Assembly (NCBI RefSeq): GCF_003260265.1
Contig: NZ_QITQ01000005.1
Coordinates: forward strand, 62,001-126,000
Reading direction: 5' to 3'
DNA: 64,000 nt
From: Roseovarius amoyensis
GTDB lineage: Bacteria > Pseudomonadota > Alphaproteobacteria > Rhodobacterales > Rhodobacteraceae
Both the position numbers and the translations under genes were made by a program. Shown here in pieces: positions 17,846-26,229 of this stretch. Position 1 is the stretch's first letter. Every line of letters begins with the position of its first letter. The notes below the pieces were generated by a model. That model was not told the origin of the DNA. It saw only the letters and a list, made by a program, of their open reading frames with translations, and searched no databases.

Positions 17846-18751
17846 ATGCCCACCCGCGCCGGTTTCATCGCCCTGATCGGAGAGCCCAACGCGGGCAAGT
17901 CGACACTGCTTAACCGCATGGTCGGGGCCAAGGTCTCGATCGTCACGCACAAGGTCCAGACCACGCGCGCGCGCATCCGCGGCGTGGCGATAGAGGGCGA
18001 CGCACAGCTTGTCTTTGTCGATACGCCGGGGCTGTTTCAGCCGCGCCGGCGGCTTGACCGCGCGATGGTTGCCGCTGCCTGGGGCGGGGCGGCGGATGCC
18101 GATATCGTGGTGCTGTTGGTCGAGGCCCATCGCGGCATCACCGAAGGGGTGGAGCGCATTCTCGAAAAGCTGGCCGAGATCGCCCGTGGCCGCCCGGTGG
18201 CGCTGGCCATCAACAAGATCGACCGCGTGCGCGCCGAAACCCTGCTGGGTCTGACGCGCGAATTGAACGACCGGTTCGAGTTCGTCCGCAGCTTCATGAT
18301 CTCGGCGGAAAAGGGCCACGGCGTTGACGATCTGCGCCACTGGCTGTCCGAGACCGTGCCCGAGGGGCCGTGGCTTTACCCCGAGGACCAGATCGCCGAT
18401 CTGCCCCTGCGCATGATCGCAGCCGAGATCACCCGCGAAAAGCTGACCCTGCGCCTGCACCAGGAACTGCCTTATCAACTGACCGTCGAAACCGAGAGCT
18501 GGCAGGACCGCGACGACGGGTCGGCCCGCATCGACCAGATCATCTATGTTGCCCGCGACGGTCACAAGGGCATCGTGCTGGGCAAGCGGGGCGAGACCAT
18601 CAAGGCCGTCAGCCAGGCTGCCCGCGCCGAGCTGGAAGAGTTCCTGGGCCGGAGGGTGCATCTTTTCACCCAGGTCAAGGTCCGGCCCGGCTGGCTGGAA
18701 GAGGCCGAGCGCTATTCCGAGATCGGTCTGGATTTCAAGGACGGGAACTGA
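17846..18751 (+). CDS. era: GTPase Era
   Basis: The 301-residue protein matures 16S rRNA and the 30S subunit. G motifs are clear: G1 GEPNAGKST, G2 VQTTRARI, G3 DTPGLF, G4 NKID and G5 SAEKGHG. A C-terminal KH domain (from about residue 210) contains IVLGKRGETIKAVSQAARAE. The ATG at 17846 follows AAGGAGAGG; a TTG seven codons upstream is less likely because it would overlap the ribosome site. Confidence 0.97.
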   Translation: MPTRAGFIALIGEPNAGKSTLLNRMVGAKVSIVTHKVQTTRARIRGVAIEGDAQLVFVDTPGLFQPRRRLDRAMVAAAWGGAADADIVVLLVEAHRGITEGVERILEKLAEIARGRPVALAINKIDRVRAETLLGLTRELNDRFEFVRSFMISAEKGHGVDDLRHWLSETVPEGPWLYPEDQIADLPLRMIAAEITREKLTLRLHQELPYQLTVETESWQDRDDGSARIDQIIYVARDGHKGIVLGKRGETIKAVSQAARAELEEFLGRRVHLFTQVKVRPGWLEEAERYSEIGLDFKDGN

Positions 18752-18920
18752 GCCAGGTGTCCGAGTTGGCCGAATATGCGACATCACGGCCGAGCCGCCG
18801 GCTCGCGCGGCTGGTTTCGGCGCGGTTGAGATCTGAAAAATGGCTCGTCAGTGGAATGACACCATGCCTTCCCCATCAGAGATTTCTTTGGACTGAGGTT
18901 TGTCTCTGGCAATGGTTTGG

Positions 18921-18969
18921 CCCGGCGGGAACCGCCGGGCAGCGCCCGCCCGCCCGCCAGGCGGGCGCT
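18921..18969. repeat. Intergenic double hairpin, copy 1
   Basis: In the 274-bp gap after era are two perfect hairpins: CCCGGCGG-GAA-CCGCCGGG (8-bp stem) and AGCGCCCGCC with GGCGGGCGCT around a 9-nt loop (10-bp stem). The same arrangement recurs at 31944-31996 with a different first stem and a related second stem, so this looks like a dispersed palindromic element. It may also end transcription of the era operon. Confidence 0.55.
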
Positions 18970-19025
18970 TTCGCGCCCACCTCAGGCGAGCGCTGCCCTC
19001 TGCTTACTCTGGCTGGCGACGACCA

Positions 19026-19358
19026 ATGACCCGGCTGACCGCCGAATTCTGGGTCAAGGCGTATCTTGCGCGCCTGCGCCTGCAGGGCATTCCCGCCTTT
19101 GTCACCGCCCATGGCGATGACACCGCCGGCACGGTTCTGGTCAAGCTCAACACGCTGGACGGTCAGGCGCGGGCCTATCAGCGCTCGTTCGACCTGATGA
19201 CCGGCGCCCGCGCCTGGGTGGTGCTGTCCGAGGGGGCTGAAACCCTGGTCGATGCCGCCATAGCCCGGCAGCGAAAATCCGACCCCGATCTGTGGGTGAT
19301 CGAGGTCGAAGACCGCGACGGGCGGCACCTGCTGGATGAACCGGGGCTTTCCGACTGA
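19026..19358 (+). CDS. DUF1491 protein
   Basis: The 110-residue protein matches the DUF1491 pattern: RLTAEFWVKAYLARLRLQGI at the start, GTVLVKLNTLDG near residue 36 and a C-terminal IARQRKSDPDLWVIEVEDR. No catalytic or metal site is evident and the function is unknown. The family commonly lies between era and recO in Rhodobacterales, which supports the call. The ATG was chosen because similarity starts there. Confidence 0.85.
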   Translation: MTRLTAEFWVKAYLARLRLQGIPAFVTAHGDDTAGTVLVKLNTLDGQARAYQRSFDLMTGARAWVVLSEGAETLVDAAIARQRKSDPDLWVIEVEDRDGRHLLDEPGLSD

Positions 19359-19380
19359 CCGCCCCGGCGTTACTGTCCGG

Positions 19381-22215
19381 CTATTCCACCGTGATCATCC
19401 GGCGTGCCAGCACCGCCTTGTTGCTGACGTCGAGCAGGCGCAGTTCATACGCGCCCGCCCCGTCTGGCAGCGCGATCTCGACCGGCGGGGCGCCGGCGAT
19501 CTTGACCGCCTCGATCCAGGTAAAGATCGCCTGATCCGGGGCCGCCACCGTGATGCGCCGGTCGGCGCTGTCGCTGTCGCTTTCCCAACTCACCTCGATC
19601 TTGCTGCCGGCGGCGGCCGTTTCAGGCGCACTGAGCGTCGCACCGGTGTTGAGCGCGGCATCCTCGGCCAGCACCTCGACCGGCTTGCGCGCCAGCACGC
19701 GCCCGCCCTCACGCAGGATATAGCGCAGCTCGTACAGCCCGGCCGCGGGCGGCGCGGTCATGTCATGCTCGGCGTTGTCGCGGACGGTGAAGTAGTTGGA
19801 AGAGTCGTCATCCGCACTGCCGATCGGTGCCAGCGCAACATAATCGCCTCGATCTACCGTGCCGGTCCATGTCACGCGCAGCTTGTCGGTCGCGCGCACC
19901 TGGTCTGGGCCGGATACGGTGACCTCGGGTTCGACGATCTCGATCATCGCGGTGGCCAGCGTCCTGGACCCCTCACGCAGGATGTAACGCACCTCGTAAA
20001 GCCCCGTTACCGCCGGCGCGCGCAGCTCCGCTTCAGCCTTGTCGCGAACGGTGATGTAGTTGCCGAACTCGCCCTCATCGGCACCGGCCGGCACGATGGC
20101 CATGTAGTCGCCGGCGGCAACCGTGCCGGTCCAGGAAACCGGGATCGCTGCGCCGGCCAGCGCGGTTTCCGGGGCGCTTACCGTGACCTCTGGCGCGACG
20201 ATTTCTATCGGCGTGCTGGCCAGCGTCTTGCCGCCCTCACGCAGGACATAGCGCACCTCGTACAGCCCGGTCTCGGCGGGGGCCTGCAACTCGTGGTCGG
20301 TCTTGCCGCGGACGACGAAATAGTTGCCGTACTCGCCCTCCTTGGTGCCCTGCGGGACGATGCCGATGTAGTCGTTGGCGTTCACCGTTCCGGTCCAGGA
20401 AACCGGGAACTTGGCGCCGGCGGCGGCGGTATCCGGGGCGCTGACGGTCACTTCGCCCTCGACGATCTCGATTGGCGTGCTGGCCAGCGTCTTGCCGCCC
20501 TCGCGCAGGACATAGCGCACCTCGTACAGCCCGGTCTCGGCGGGGGCCTGCAACTCGTGTTCGGTCTTGTCGCGAACGACGAAATAGTTGCCGTACTCGC
20601 CCTCTTTGGTGCCCTGCGGGACGATGGCGATGTAGTCGTTGCCATTCACCGTGCCGGTCCAGGAAACCTCGAACTTGGCGCCGGCGGTGGCGGTGTCGGG
20701 GGCGCTGACGGTTACCTCGCCCTCGGCGATCTCGATCGGGGCGCTGGCCATCGTCTTGCCGCCCTCGCGCAGGACATAGCGCACCTCGTACAGCCCGGTC
20801 TCGGCCGGGGCCTGCAACTCGTGCTCGGTCTTGTCACGCACGACGAAATAGTTGCCGTACTCGCCCTCTTTGGTGCCTTGCGGGACGATGGTGATATAGT
20901 CTTTGCCGTTGATCGTGCCGGTCCAGCCGACCGGGAACTTTGCACCAGCGAGCGCGCGCTCGGGCACGTTCAGTGTCACCTCGGGTTCGGCGACCTCGAT
21001 ACTGCGGCTTGCCACCGTGACCTGGTCGACATTGAGCACATAGCGCAGCTCGTAAAGGCCCGGCTCGGGCGGGGCGGTCAGCGTCGCCTCGCTGTTGCCC
21101 CTGACGGCGACATAGCTCAGATAGCTGCCCGGCTCGGCGCCGGCAGGCACGATGGTGACATAGTCGCGCGGATTGATCGTCGGGGTCCAGGACAGGGCGA
21201 ATTCGGCCCCCGTCAGCACCTTGTCGGGACCGTCAAGCGCCACCTCGGGCGGCGTGATTTCCAGCGTGTCGCGGCCCTGCGTGACATTGCCGTCACGATG
21301 CACATAGCGAATTTCATAAATGCCTTCGCGCGCCGGTGCATCCAGCCCCACGGTTACGCCGCTGCGCACCGCCTGGTAGGGGCCGAATACGCCCTCGTCC
21401 GCGCCCATCGGCACGATGGTGATATAGTCGTCCTCGTCAATGGTGGGGTCCCATGTCACCTCGACCATAGAACCGCCGACGGCGGTGCCGGGGCCGGTAA
21501 CCGCGACCTCGGGCAGGGCCGGTTGGGGCTCTGGCTCGGGCTCGGCGGCCGGTTCGGGTTCGGGTTCCGGCGCGGCTGCTGCGACAGCGGTGCTGACGCT
21601 CGACATTGCGGCCTTGAGCTCGTCCGCGTTTGAGGCCTGGATATAGGTGCCGCCAGTTTCCTCGGCGATGCAGGCAAGCGAGGTGTCGTCCTGGTCCGCG
21701 CCCAGCCCGAAGCCCACGACATGCGCGGTGAACCGCACGCCGCCCTGTTCCAGCGTGCGCGCCAGTGCGCAGGGGTCGCGGTCGCAGCTTTCCAGCCCGT
21801 CCGAGATCAGCACCACGGTGGCGGGCTGGTCGGTATAGGACAGATCCCGCGCCGCGCGTTCAACCGCGGCGGTCAGTGGCGTCTTGCCGGTGGGCTTGAC
21901 CTTTCTGACCTTGTCGAGGATCTCGGCCCGCGAACCCGCACCGGGCTGCACAAGGGTTTCGATGTCGCCGCAATCGCCGCGGCGGCGGTGGCCATAGGCC
22001 ATCAGCCCCACTGCGCGGTCATCCGTCCAGTCGCCCAGAAGGGTTTCCATCACGTCGCGGGCGATCTCGATCTTGGCGGTGCCGTCGATCTGCCCCCACA
22101 TCGAGTTGGAGCCGTCAAAGACCACCATCACGTTTTCCTGCGCCATCGCGGATGACGCCGCCAGCGTCAGACTGGCCGAGACCACGGCCCCCTTGATCAT
22201 GGACGACATCGACAC
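19381..22215 (-). CDS. Secreted VWA-domain protein with seven 88-residue tandem repeats
   Basis: The 944-residue protein has a signal peptide (cleavage after AMA, residue 25). A von Willebrand A domain (about 27-210) carries a complete MIDAS start DGSNS (D34, S36, S38). A Pro/Glu-rich linker covers 216-234. Seven consecutive 88-residue beta-rich units (235-850) and a degenerate eighth close it. Each unit follows the plan PEVxVxxP ... WTGTxxxxDYI.IVP ... GLYEVRYVLREG. Units 3-5 are almost identical. A metal-dependent adhesion or cell-surface scaffold role fits, but ligand and partners are unknown. AGGAGAGG precedes the ATG. It lies inverted between DUF1491 and recO. Confidence 0.9.
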   Translation of the reverse strand: MSMSSMIKGAVVSASLTLAASSAMAQENVMVVFDGSNSMWGQIDGTAKIEIARDVMETLLGDWTDDRAVGLMAYGHRRRGDCGDIETLVQPGAGSRAEILDKVRKVKPTGKTPLTAAVERAARDLSYTDQPATVVLISDGLESCDRDPCALARTLEQGGVRFTAHVVGFGLGADQDDTSLACIAEETGGTYIQASNADELKAAMSSVSTAVAAAAPEPEPEPAAEPEPEPQPALPEVAVTGPGTAVGGSMVEVTWDPTIDEDDYITIVPMGADEGVFGPYQAVRSGVTVGLDAPAREGIYEIRYVHRDGNVTQGRDTLEITPPEVALDGPDKVLTGAEFALSWTPTINPRDYVTIVPAGAEPGSYLSYVAVRGNSEATLTAPPEPGLYELRYVLNVDQVTVASRSIEVAEPEVTLNVPERALAGAKFPVGWTGTINGKDYITIVPQGTKEGEYGNYFVVRDKTEHELQAPAETGLYEVRYVLREGGKTMASAPIEIAEGEVTVSAPDTATAGAKFEVSWTGTVNGNDYIAIVPQGTKEGEYGNYFVVRDKTEHELQAPAETGLYEVRYVLREGGKTLASTPIEIVEGEVTVSAPDTAAAGAKFPVSWTGTVNANDYIGIVPQGTKEGEYGNYFVVRGKTDHELQAPAETGLYEVRYVLREGGKTLASTPIEIVAPEVTVSAPETALAGAAIPVSWTGTVAAGDYMAIVPAGADEGEFGNYITVRDKAEAELRAPAVTGLYEVRYILREGSRTLATAMIEIVEPEVTVSGPDQVRATDKLRVTWTGTVDRGDYVALAPIGSADDDSSNYFTVRDNAEHDMTAPPAAGLYELRYILREGGRVLARKPVEVLAEDAALNTGATLSAPETAAAGSKIEVSWESDSDSADRRITVAAPDQAIFTWIEAVKIAGAPPVEIALPDGAGAYELRLLDVSNKAVLARRMITVE
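19666..21513 (-). repeat. Seven 264-bp in-frame tandem repeats
   Basis: Seven units of exactly 264 bp encode the 88-residue repeats of the VWA protein. The three central units (19666 side excluded; 20194-20985) are nearly identical at DNA level, whereas the outer units have diverged, which points to recent expansion from the middle by unequal crossing-over or slippage. Confidence 0.9.
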
Positions 22216-22332
22216 CTCTCCTGATATCCCCTAGTTGAACGCACCTAACCACATAAGACGTTTCATTTCCATTGCCCTTGGCATGGCCGGTATTCTGGTG
22301 TCCCATACGGGCCGGTGAGATGAGGTGCGGGC

Positions 22333-23067
22333 ATGGAATGGCGCGATCAGGGTATCCTGCTGTCCAGCAGGCGGCACGGCGAAAGCGCGGCCATCATCGA
22401 GGTGTTCACGCCTGACCACGGGCGGCACGCCGGGGTGGTGCGCGGCGGCGCGTCGCGGCGACAGGCCCCGGTGCTGCAACCCGGCGCGCAACTGGACGTG
22501 ACCTGGCGCGCGCGACTGGAGGATCATATCGGCACGTTCACGGTCGAACCGCTGCGTTCGCGCGCCTGGGCGATGGGCGACAGGATGGCGCTGTCAGGGC
22601 TGGGCGCGGTGCTGGCGCTGCTGATGTTCTGCCTGCCAGAGCGCGAGCGCCATGAGCGGCTTTATCGCAAGACCGAGGCGCTGCTCGACCTGCTGGGGCA
22701 GGGGGATGTTTGGCCGCTGGCCTATCTGCAGTGGGAAATGGCGTTGCTAGACGACCTGGGTTTCGGGCTCGACCTGTCGGGCTGCGCGGTCATGGGGGCG
22801 CGGGCAAACGACCTCAGCTATATCTCACCCCGCACCGGGCGGGCGGTGTCGCGCAAGGGGGCGGGCGAGTGGGCCGACCGGCTGTTGCCGCTGCCGCCCT
22901 GCCTGCTGGGCGAGGGGCCCGCGCCCGACGCAGAGATCGCCGAGGGCTTGCAGGTGACTGGCCATTTCCTGAACACCCGCGTCGCGCCCGAGTTGGGCAA
23001 CAAACCCCTGCCAGATGCGCGCGCGCGATTCGTTCAGCGGTTCCTGGCAAAGGCAGAGGCCGAATAG
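22333..23067 (+). CDS. recO: DNA repair protein RecO
   Basis: The 244-residue protein starts [20 protein letters not shown], the conserved OB-fold N-terminus, then has [12 protein letters not shown] and a helical C-terminal half with LLDLLG and [20 protein letters not shown]. RecO works with RecR to load RecA onto SSB-coated single-stranded DNA. The zinc-type cysteines of some RecO proteins are reduced here to the single C in DLSGCAV. It is convergent with the TetR gene, 6 nt apart. Confidence 0.94.
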   Translation: MEWRDQGILLSSRRHGESAAIIEVFTPDHGRHAGVVRGGASRRQAPVLQPGAQLDVTWRARLEDHIGTFTVEPLRSRAWAMGDRMALSGLGAVLALLMFCLPERERHERLYRKTEALLDLLGQGDVWPLAYLQWEMALLDDLGFGLDLSGCAVMGARANDLSYISPRTGRAVSRKGAGEWADRLLPLPPCLLGEGPAPDAEIAEGLQVTGHFLNTRVAPELGNKPLPDARARFVQRFLAKAEAE

Positions 23068-23073
23068 GGCGCG

Positions 23074-23619
23074 CTACCTGAGCGCCAGCACCAGATCGAC
23101 CAGAGACCCGATCGCCGCGCGCCGTGCGGCGGCGGTGTCATCCAGCAGCGTCATCCCCAGGGCAGCGGCATGGATGATCTGCGCCATCTCGGGGTTCGAG
23201 ATGCCGGTTTCCTGCAGCAATGCCTGCAACGCGGCGCGGCGTGCGGTGTCTATGCGCCCGACGGCATCGCGCGCGGCGGCGTCGGTGGCGGCCCAGGCGC
23301 GGATCGCGGCCTCGGTGACGCGCCCCGGGCCGGGATCGGCCAGCGCCTGAGCCAGCGCGCGCAGCCGCGCGGCGGCGCTGCCGGGCTCTGCGATGGCGGC
23401 CTCTGTCGCGGCGGTGGCTGCGGCCTCCCACCTTGTCAGAAGCTGGGCGTGCAGGTCCGGCACATCGCGGAAATGCCAGTAGAACGAGCCCTTGGTCGTC
23501 TGCATGTGCCGGGCCAGCGGCTCTGCCTTCAGCGCCTCGGCGCCATGTTCGGCAAGAACGGCCTCGGCGGCGGCAAGCCAGTCTTCGCGGCGCAATCGTT
23601 TCCTGGCGGGTTTTGTCAT
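23074..23619 (-). CDS. TetR-family transcriptional regulator
   Basis: The 181-residue protein has a TetR DNA-binding head: REDWLAAAEAVLAEHGAEAL, then the helix-turn-helix EPLARHMQTTKGSFYWHFRD. A helical ligand-binding part with no recognisable effector motif follows. The ATG at 23619 was chosen because the basic TKPARKRLRR leader directly precedes the first helix; a start 15 codons further upstream is possible. Its target is unknown; corA lies 255 nt away in the opposite direction. Confidence 0.88.
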   Translation of the reverse strand: MTKPARKRLRREDWLAAAEAVLAEHGAEALKAEPLARHMQTTKGSFYWHFRDVPDLHAQLLTRWEAAATAATEAAIAEPGSAAARLRALAQALADPGPGRVTEAAIRAWAATDAAARDAVGRIDTARRAALQALLQETGISNPEMAQIIHAAALGMTLLDDTAAARRAAIGSLVDLVLALR

Positions 23620-23874
23620 GGGGCCAGAATGCGCGGGCGTATTCGCCGGCGCAAGGAAAAGCATGACCCTGTTTCATGCCTGCGGCCTGTGTGGGGTCAA
23701 GGCTATCACCCGGATCGAAGAGGCGCCCCTGATCCGGCCTTGTCGCTCAGAGGAGGCAAAGGCCAGACCGCCCAGGTGCCGGGCAATCTGCGGCAAGACT
23801 GTAGACAGCTATTGGTGTCGGGCGTGCTGCGGGTCTAGACAACTGGGTGGGTGTCCAACACGGGGGGCGACGAA

Positions 23875-24831
23875 ATGATCAATTATGTCCAGGACGCGGG
23901 CGGGCTGCGGGCCGATACCTCTGCCGAGGCCGAGGAGGCGGCGATCTGGACCGACCTGGAGGAGCCCGAGGCCGAGGTTCTGGAGCGGCTTTCGGCGCGC
24001 CACGCGATCCAGTTGCCGACGCGCGAGGATCAGCAGGAGATCGAACAGTCCTCGCGGCTCTATATCGACAACGGGGTGCCGGTCATGACCGTTCTGCTGC
24101 CCTCGCGTACCGGCGAGGGCGAGATGCGGATCGAACCGGCCTCGTTCGTTCTGTTCGATGATCGTCTCGTCACCATCCGCCACCATGACCCGCGCCCTTT
24201 CACCACGTTTCCGGGCAAGGCGGGAAAGTCACCGCACGGGACGGTAACGCCGGACGCGGTGATGATCGGCCTGCTGGAAGAGATCATCGACCGCTTGGCC
24301 GACATTACCGAACAGTCGGGCCGCGAGATCGACCAGACCGCAAGGCGCATCTTCGGCCCCGAAACGATGCGGACCGAACAGTACCGCACCGCCCTGCGCG
24401 AGATCGGCCGCGCCGACGGGCAGGTGATGCAGCTGCGCGAAAGCCTGATGACGATCGAGCGGATGCTCAGCTTTCTCGGGCCGGTGCTGGAAGGGCGCAA
24501 GACCGGCAAGCCGCTGCGCGGCACGCTGAAAACGCAATACCGCGACGTGCGCACCATCGCCGAACAGGCCGGATACCTGCAGCAAAAGACATCCTTCATG
24601 CTGGATGCCGCGCTGGGCCTCATCAACATCGAGCAGAACGCCATCATCAAGATATTCTCGGTCGCGGCGGTGGCCTTTCTGCCGCCCACGCTGGTGGCGT
24701 CGATCTACGGGATGAACTTTGCCTACATGCCCGAACTGCAATCGCCGCTGGGCTATCCGATCGCGATCGGGGTGATGGTGCTTTCGTCGATCGTGCCGCT
24801 ATGGTTTTTCCGGCGGCGCGGCTGGCTATGA
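23875..24831 (+). CDS. corA: CorA-family magnesium/divalent-metal transporter
   Basis: The 318-residue protein has a long cytoplasmic alpha/beta N-terminal domain and two C-terminal transmembrane helices. The first helix ends with the selectivity motif YGMNF, followed by the periplasmic MPEL loop, and the protein finishes with the basic FFRRRGWL. It moves Mg2+ and sometimes Co2+ or Ni2+ through a homopentamer. The ATG follows GGGGGGCGAC; an in-frame GTG eight codons upstream is possible. It is followed closely by phnN. Confidence 0.92.
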   Translation: MINYVQDAGGLRADTSAEAEEAAIWTDLEEPEAEVLERLSARHAIQLPTREDQQEIEQSSRLYIDNGVPVMTVLLPSRTGEGEMRIEPASFVLFDDRLVTIRHHDPRPFTTFPGKAGKSPHGTVTPDAVMIGLLEEIIDRLADITEQSGREIDQTARRIFGPETMRTEQYRTALREIGRADGQVMQLRESLMTIERMLSFLGPVLEGRKTGKPLRGTLKTQYRDVRTIAEQAGYLQQKTSFMLDAALGLINIEQNAIIKIFSVAAVAFLPPTLVASIYGMNFAYMPELQSPLGYPIAIGVMVLSSIVPLWFFRRRGWL

Positions 24832-24848
24832 CAGGAGACAGGGGCAGC

Positions 24849-25397
24849 ATGACCGCCGGGGCGCTGGTCGGCGTGGTCGGGCCATCGGGCGTGGGCAAGG
24901 ACAGCGTGATGCAGGCCCTTGTCGCCGCGCGCCCCGACCTGCACCTGGTGCGGCGCGTGATCACCCGGCCCGAAACGGCGGGCGGCGAGGTTTTCGAGGG
25001 CGTGAGCGAGGCCGAATTCGCCCGCCGCCGCGCCGCGGGGGAATTTGCGCTGTGCTGGCCCGCGCATGGGCTGCAATACGGCGCGCCGGCCACATTGCGG
25101 GGGCAGTTGGCGGCGGGGCAGACCTGTCTTGTCAACCTGTCCCGCGCCGCGCTGGCCGAGGCCGAGCGCCTGTTCGACCCGTTCCTGACGCTGCACCTGA
25201 CCGCCCCGGTGGCAGTGCTGGCAGAGCGGCTTGCGGCACGGGGGCGAGAGGACGCAAATGCCATTGCGGCACGGCTGGCGCGGGCCGACACCTCCTTGCC
25301 GGCGGGGCTGTCGCGGGTCGTCGAGGTGGCCAATGACGGCCCGCTGGAGGCGACCGTGGCGCGCGTCCTGGCGGCGTTTCAGGCCGAGAGGATATGA
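24849..25397 (+). CDS. phnN: Ribose 1,5-bisphosphate phosphokinase
   Basis: The 182-residue kinase has the Walker A motif GPSGVGKDS at its start, RRVITRP as in guanylate-kinase-like folds, and LPAGLSRVVEVANDG near the end. PhnN makes PRPP from ribose 1,5-bisphosphate, the last step of C-P lyase phosphonate breakdown. The ATG at 24849 is preferred because AGGAG lies 11 nt upstream; an ATG at 24828 overlaps the corA stop and is an alternative. No other complete phn gene except the DUF1045 gene is near. Its 3' end overlaps the convergent DUF1045 gene by 19 nt. Confidence 0.85.
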   Translation: MTAGALVGVVGPSGVGKDSVMQALVAARPDLHLVRRVITRPETAGGEVFEGVSEAEFARRRAAGEFALCWPAHGLQYGAPATLRGQLAAGQTCLVNLSRAALAEAERLFDPFLTLHLTAPVAVLAERLAARGREDANAIAARLARADTSLPAGLSRVVEVANDGPLEATVARVLAAFQAERI

Positions 25398-26065
25398 CGA
25401 TGCAGCAGGTGAAAGCAGCCGTCAGAATCTTCGCCCACCAGGCTGAGCCCGTCGATGACAAAGGGCGCAGGCAGGATGCCGGCCAGCGCGTCACCCACCA
25501 CCGCCTGCACCGGCGCGATCTGCGCCTTGGGCAGCTTTCCGGTCAGTGTCATGTGAAAGCGGAACTCTTCCATGACATGGGGATAGCCCCAGCGCATGAG
25601 CAGCGCCTCTTGCGCTGGGGTCAGGCCCGCGCCGCGGCGGCGCTGCAATTCGGCGTCGTCGGGCGGGGCGCGAAAGGTGTCGAGCGTTTCCACCACCATC
25701 GCCGCCAGCCCGTTCAGCTGGGCCGTGTCGCCCAAGGGCTGCAACGCCAGAAACCGGCCCAGCCGGGACAGCGCCAGCCCCTCCAGCGTCACCGGCGGCA
25801 CCTGGTCGCACAGCGCCGCAAGCGCGGTGTTCAGCGCCTCGATGCTTTGCCCCTCGGCCAGCCTGAAGGGCGGCTTGATGGTGGCGTGAAAGCCATAACG
25901 GCGCGGGGTCCGGGTGATCTCGGCCAGCGGCGCCGGCAGGCTGGCCTGCTCCGGCTGATGCACCGCACGGCCCGCCGCGATGTCCCAGCCCAGCCACCTT
26001 GCGCCGAACCCGACCAGCGCCGGGTCGGACGGGGTGTAATAGACTGCGTAGCGGCGATAGTTCAT
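25379..26065 (-). CDS. DUF1045 protein, phosphonate-associated 2H-phosphoesterase-like
   Basis: The 228-residue protein starts MNYRRYAVYYTP and carries two HxT motifs, RYGFHATIKPPFRL near residue 58 and FRFHMTLTGKLP near residue 170, which are the paired catalytic boxes of 2H phosphoesterases. DUF1045 proteins are typical passengers of alphaproteobacterial C-P lyase operons and probably act on a cyclic phosphate intermediate; that role is inferred from family context. Here only phnN accompanies it. It is divergent from a short phnM-like fragment. Confidence 0.88.
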   Translation of the reverse strand: MNYRRYAVYYTPSDPALVGFGARWLGWDIAAGRAVHQPEQASLPAPLAEITRTPRRYGFHATIKPPFRLAEGQSIEALNTALAALCDQVPPVTLEGLALSRLGRFLALQPLGDTAQLNGLAAMVVETLDTFRAPPDDAELQRRRGAGLTPAQEALLMRWGYPHVMEEFRFHMTLTGKLPKAQIAPVQAVVGDALAGILPAPFVIDGLSLVGEDSDGCFHLLHRHILSA

Positions 26066-26113
26066 CGGCCTGTCTTTCGCATTTCATCGGTTCACGCGAG
26101 ATTGGCCCCCCAG

Positions 26114-26179
26114 ATGACACAGGAAACCGTTCTCGCCAATGCCGCCATTGTGTTGCCCGACAGGGTGAAAGCGTTTTGA
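26114..26179 (+). pseudogene. Possible 5' remnant of phnM
   Basis: A 22-codon frame reads MTQETVLANAAIVLPDR and ends after four more residues at a TGA. It resembles the N-terminus of PhnM amidohydrolases (alpha-D-ribose 1-methylphosphonate 5-triphosphate diphosphatase), which begin with a short strand ending in VLPD. It is divergent from the DUF1045 gene, a plausible phn arrangement. The match is short and from memory. If right, a deletion joined the start of phnM to the region upstream of the FAH gene. Confidence 0.4.
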
Positions 26180-26205
26180 CTTGGCGGGCCTGTGGGGCGG
26201 ATAAT
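26176..26205 (+). promoter_or_regulatory. Candidate promoter of the FAH-family gene
   Basis: TTGACT, an 18-nt spacer and GATAAT form a good sigma-70-like promoter. Transcription would begin near 26212, which places the ATG at 26230, with its AAAGGA, better than the ATG at 26215. The -35 overlaps the end of the phnM-like fragment. Confidence 0.55.
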
Positions 26206-26229
26206 GGGGCACTGATGAAAGGACCGCCG

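Noticed and set aside
19666-21513. CRISPR-like regular repeats
   Set aside because: The 264-bp units are contiguous, in frame and coding; there are no spacers.
23663-23878. Small cysteine-rich plus-strand frame between TetR and corA
   Set aside because: It has eight or so cysteines and looks zinc-ribbon-like, but has no ribosome site, runs into the corA start and has no regular CxxC pairing.
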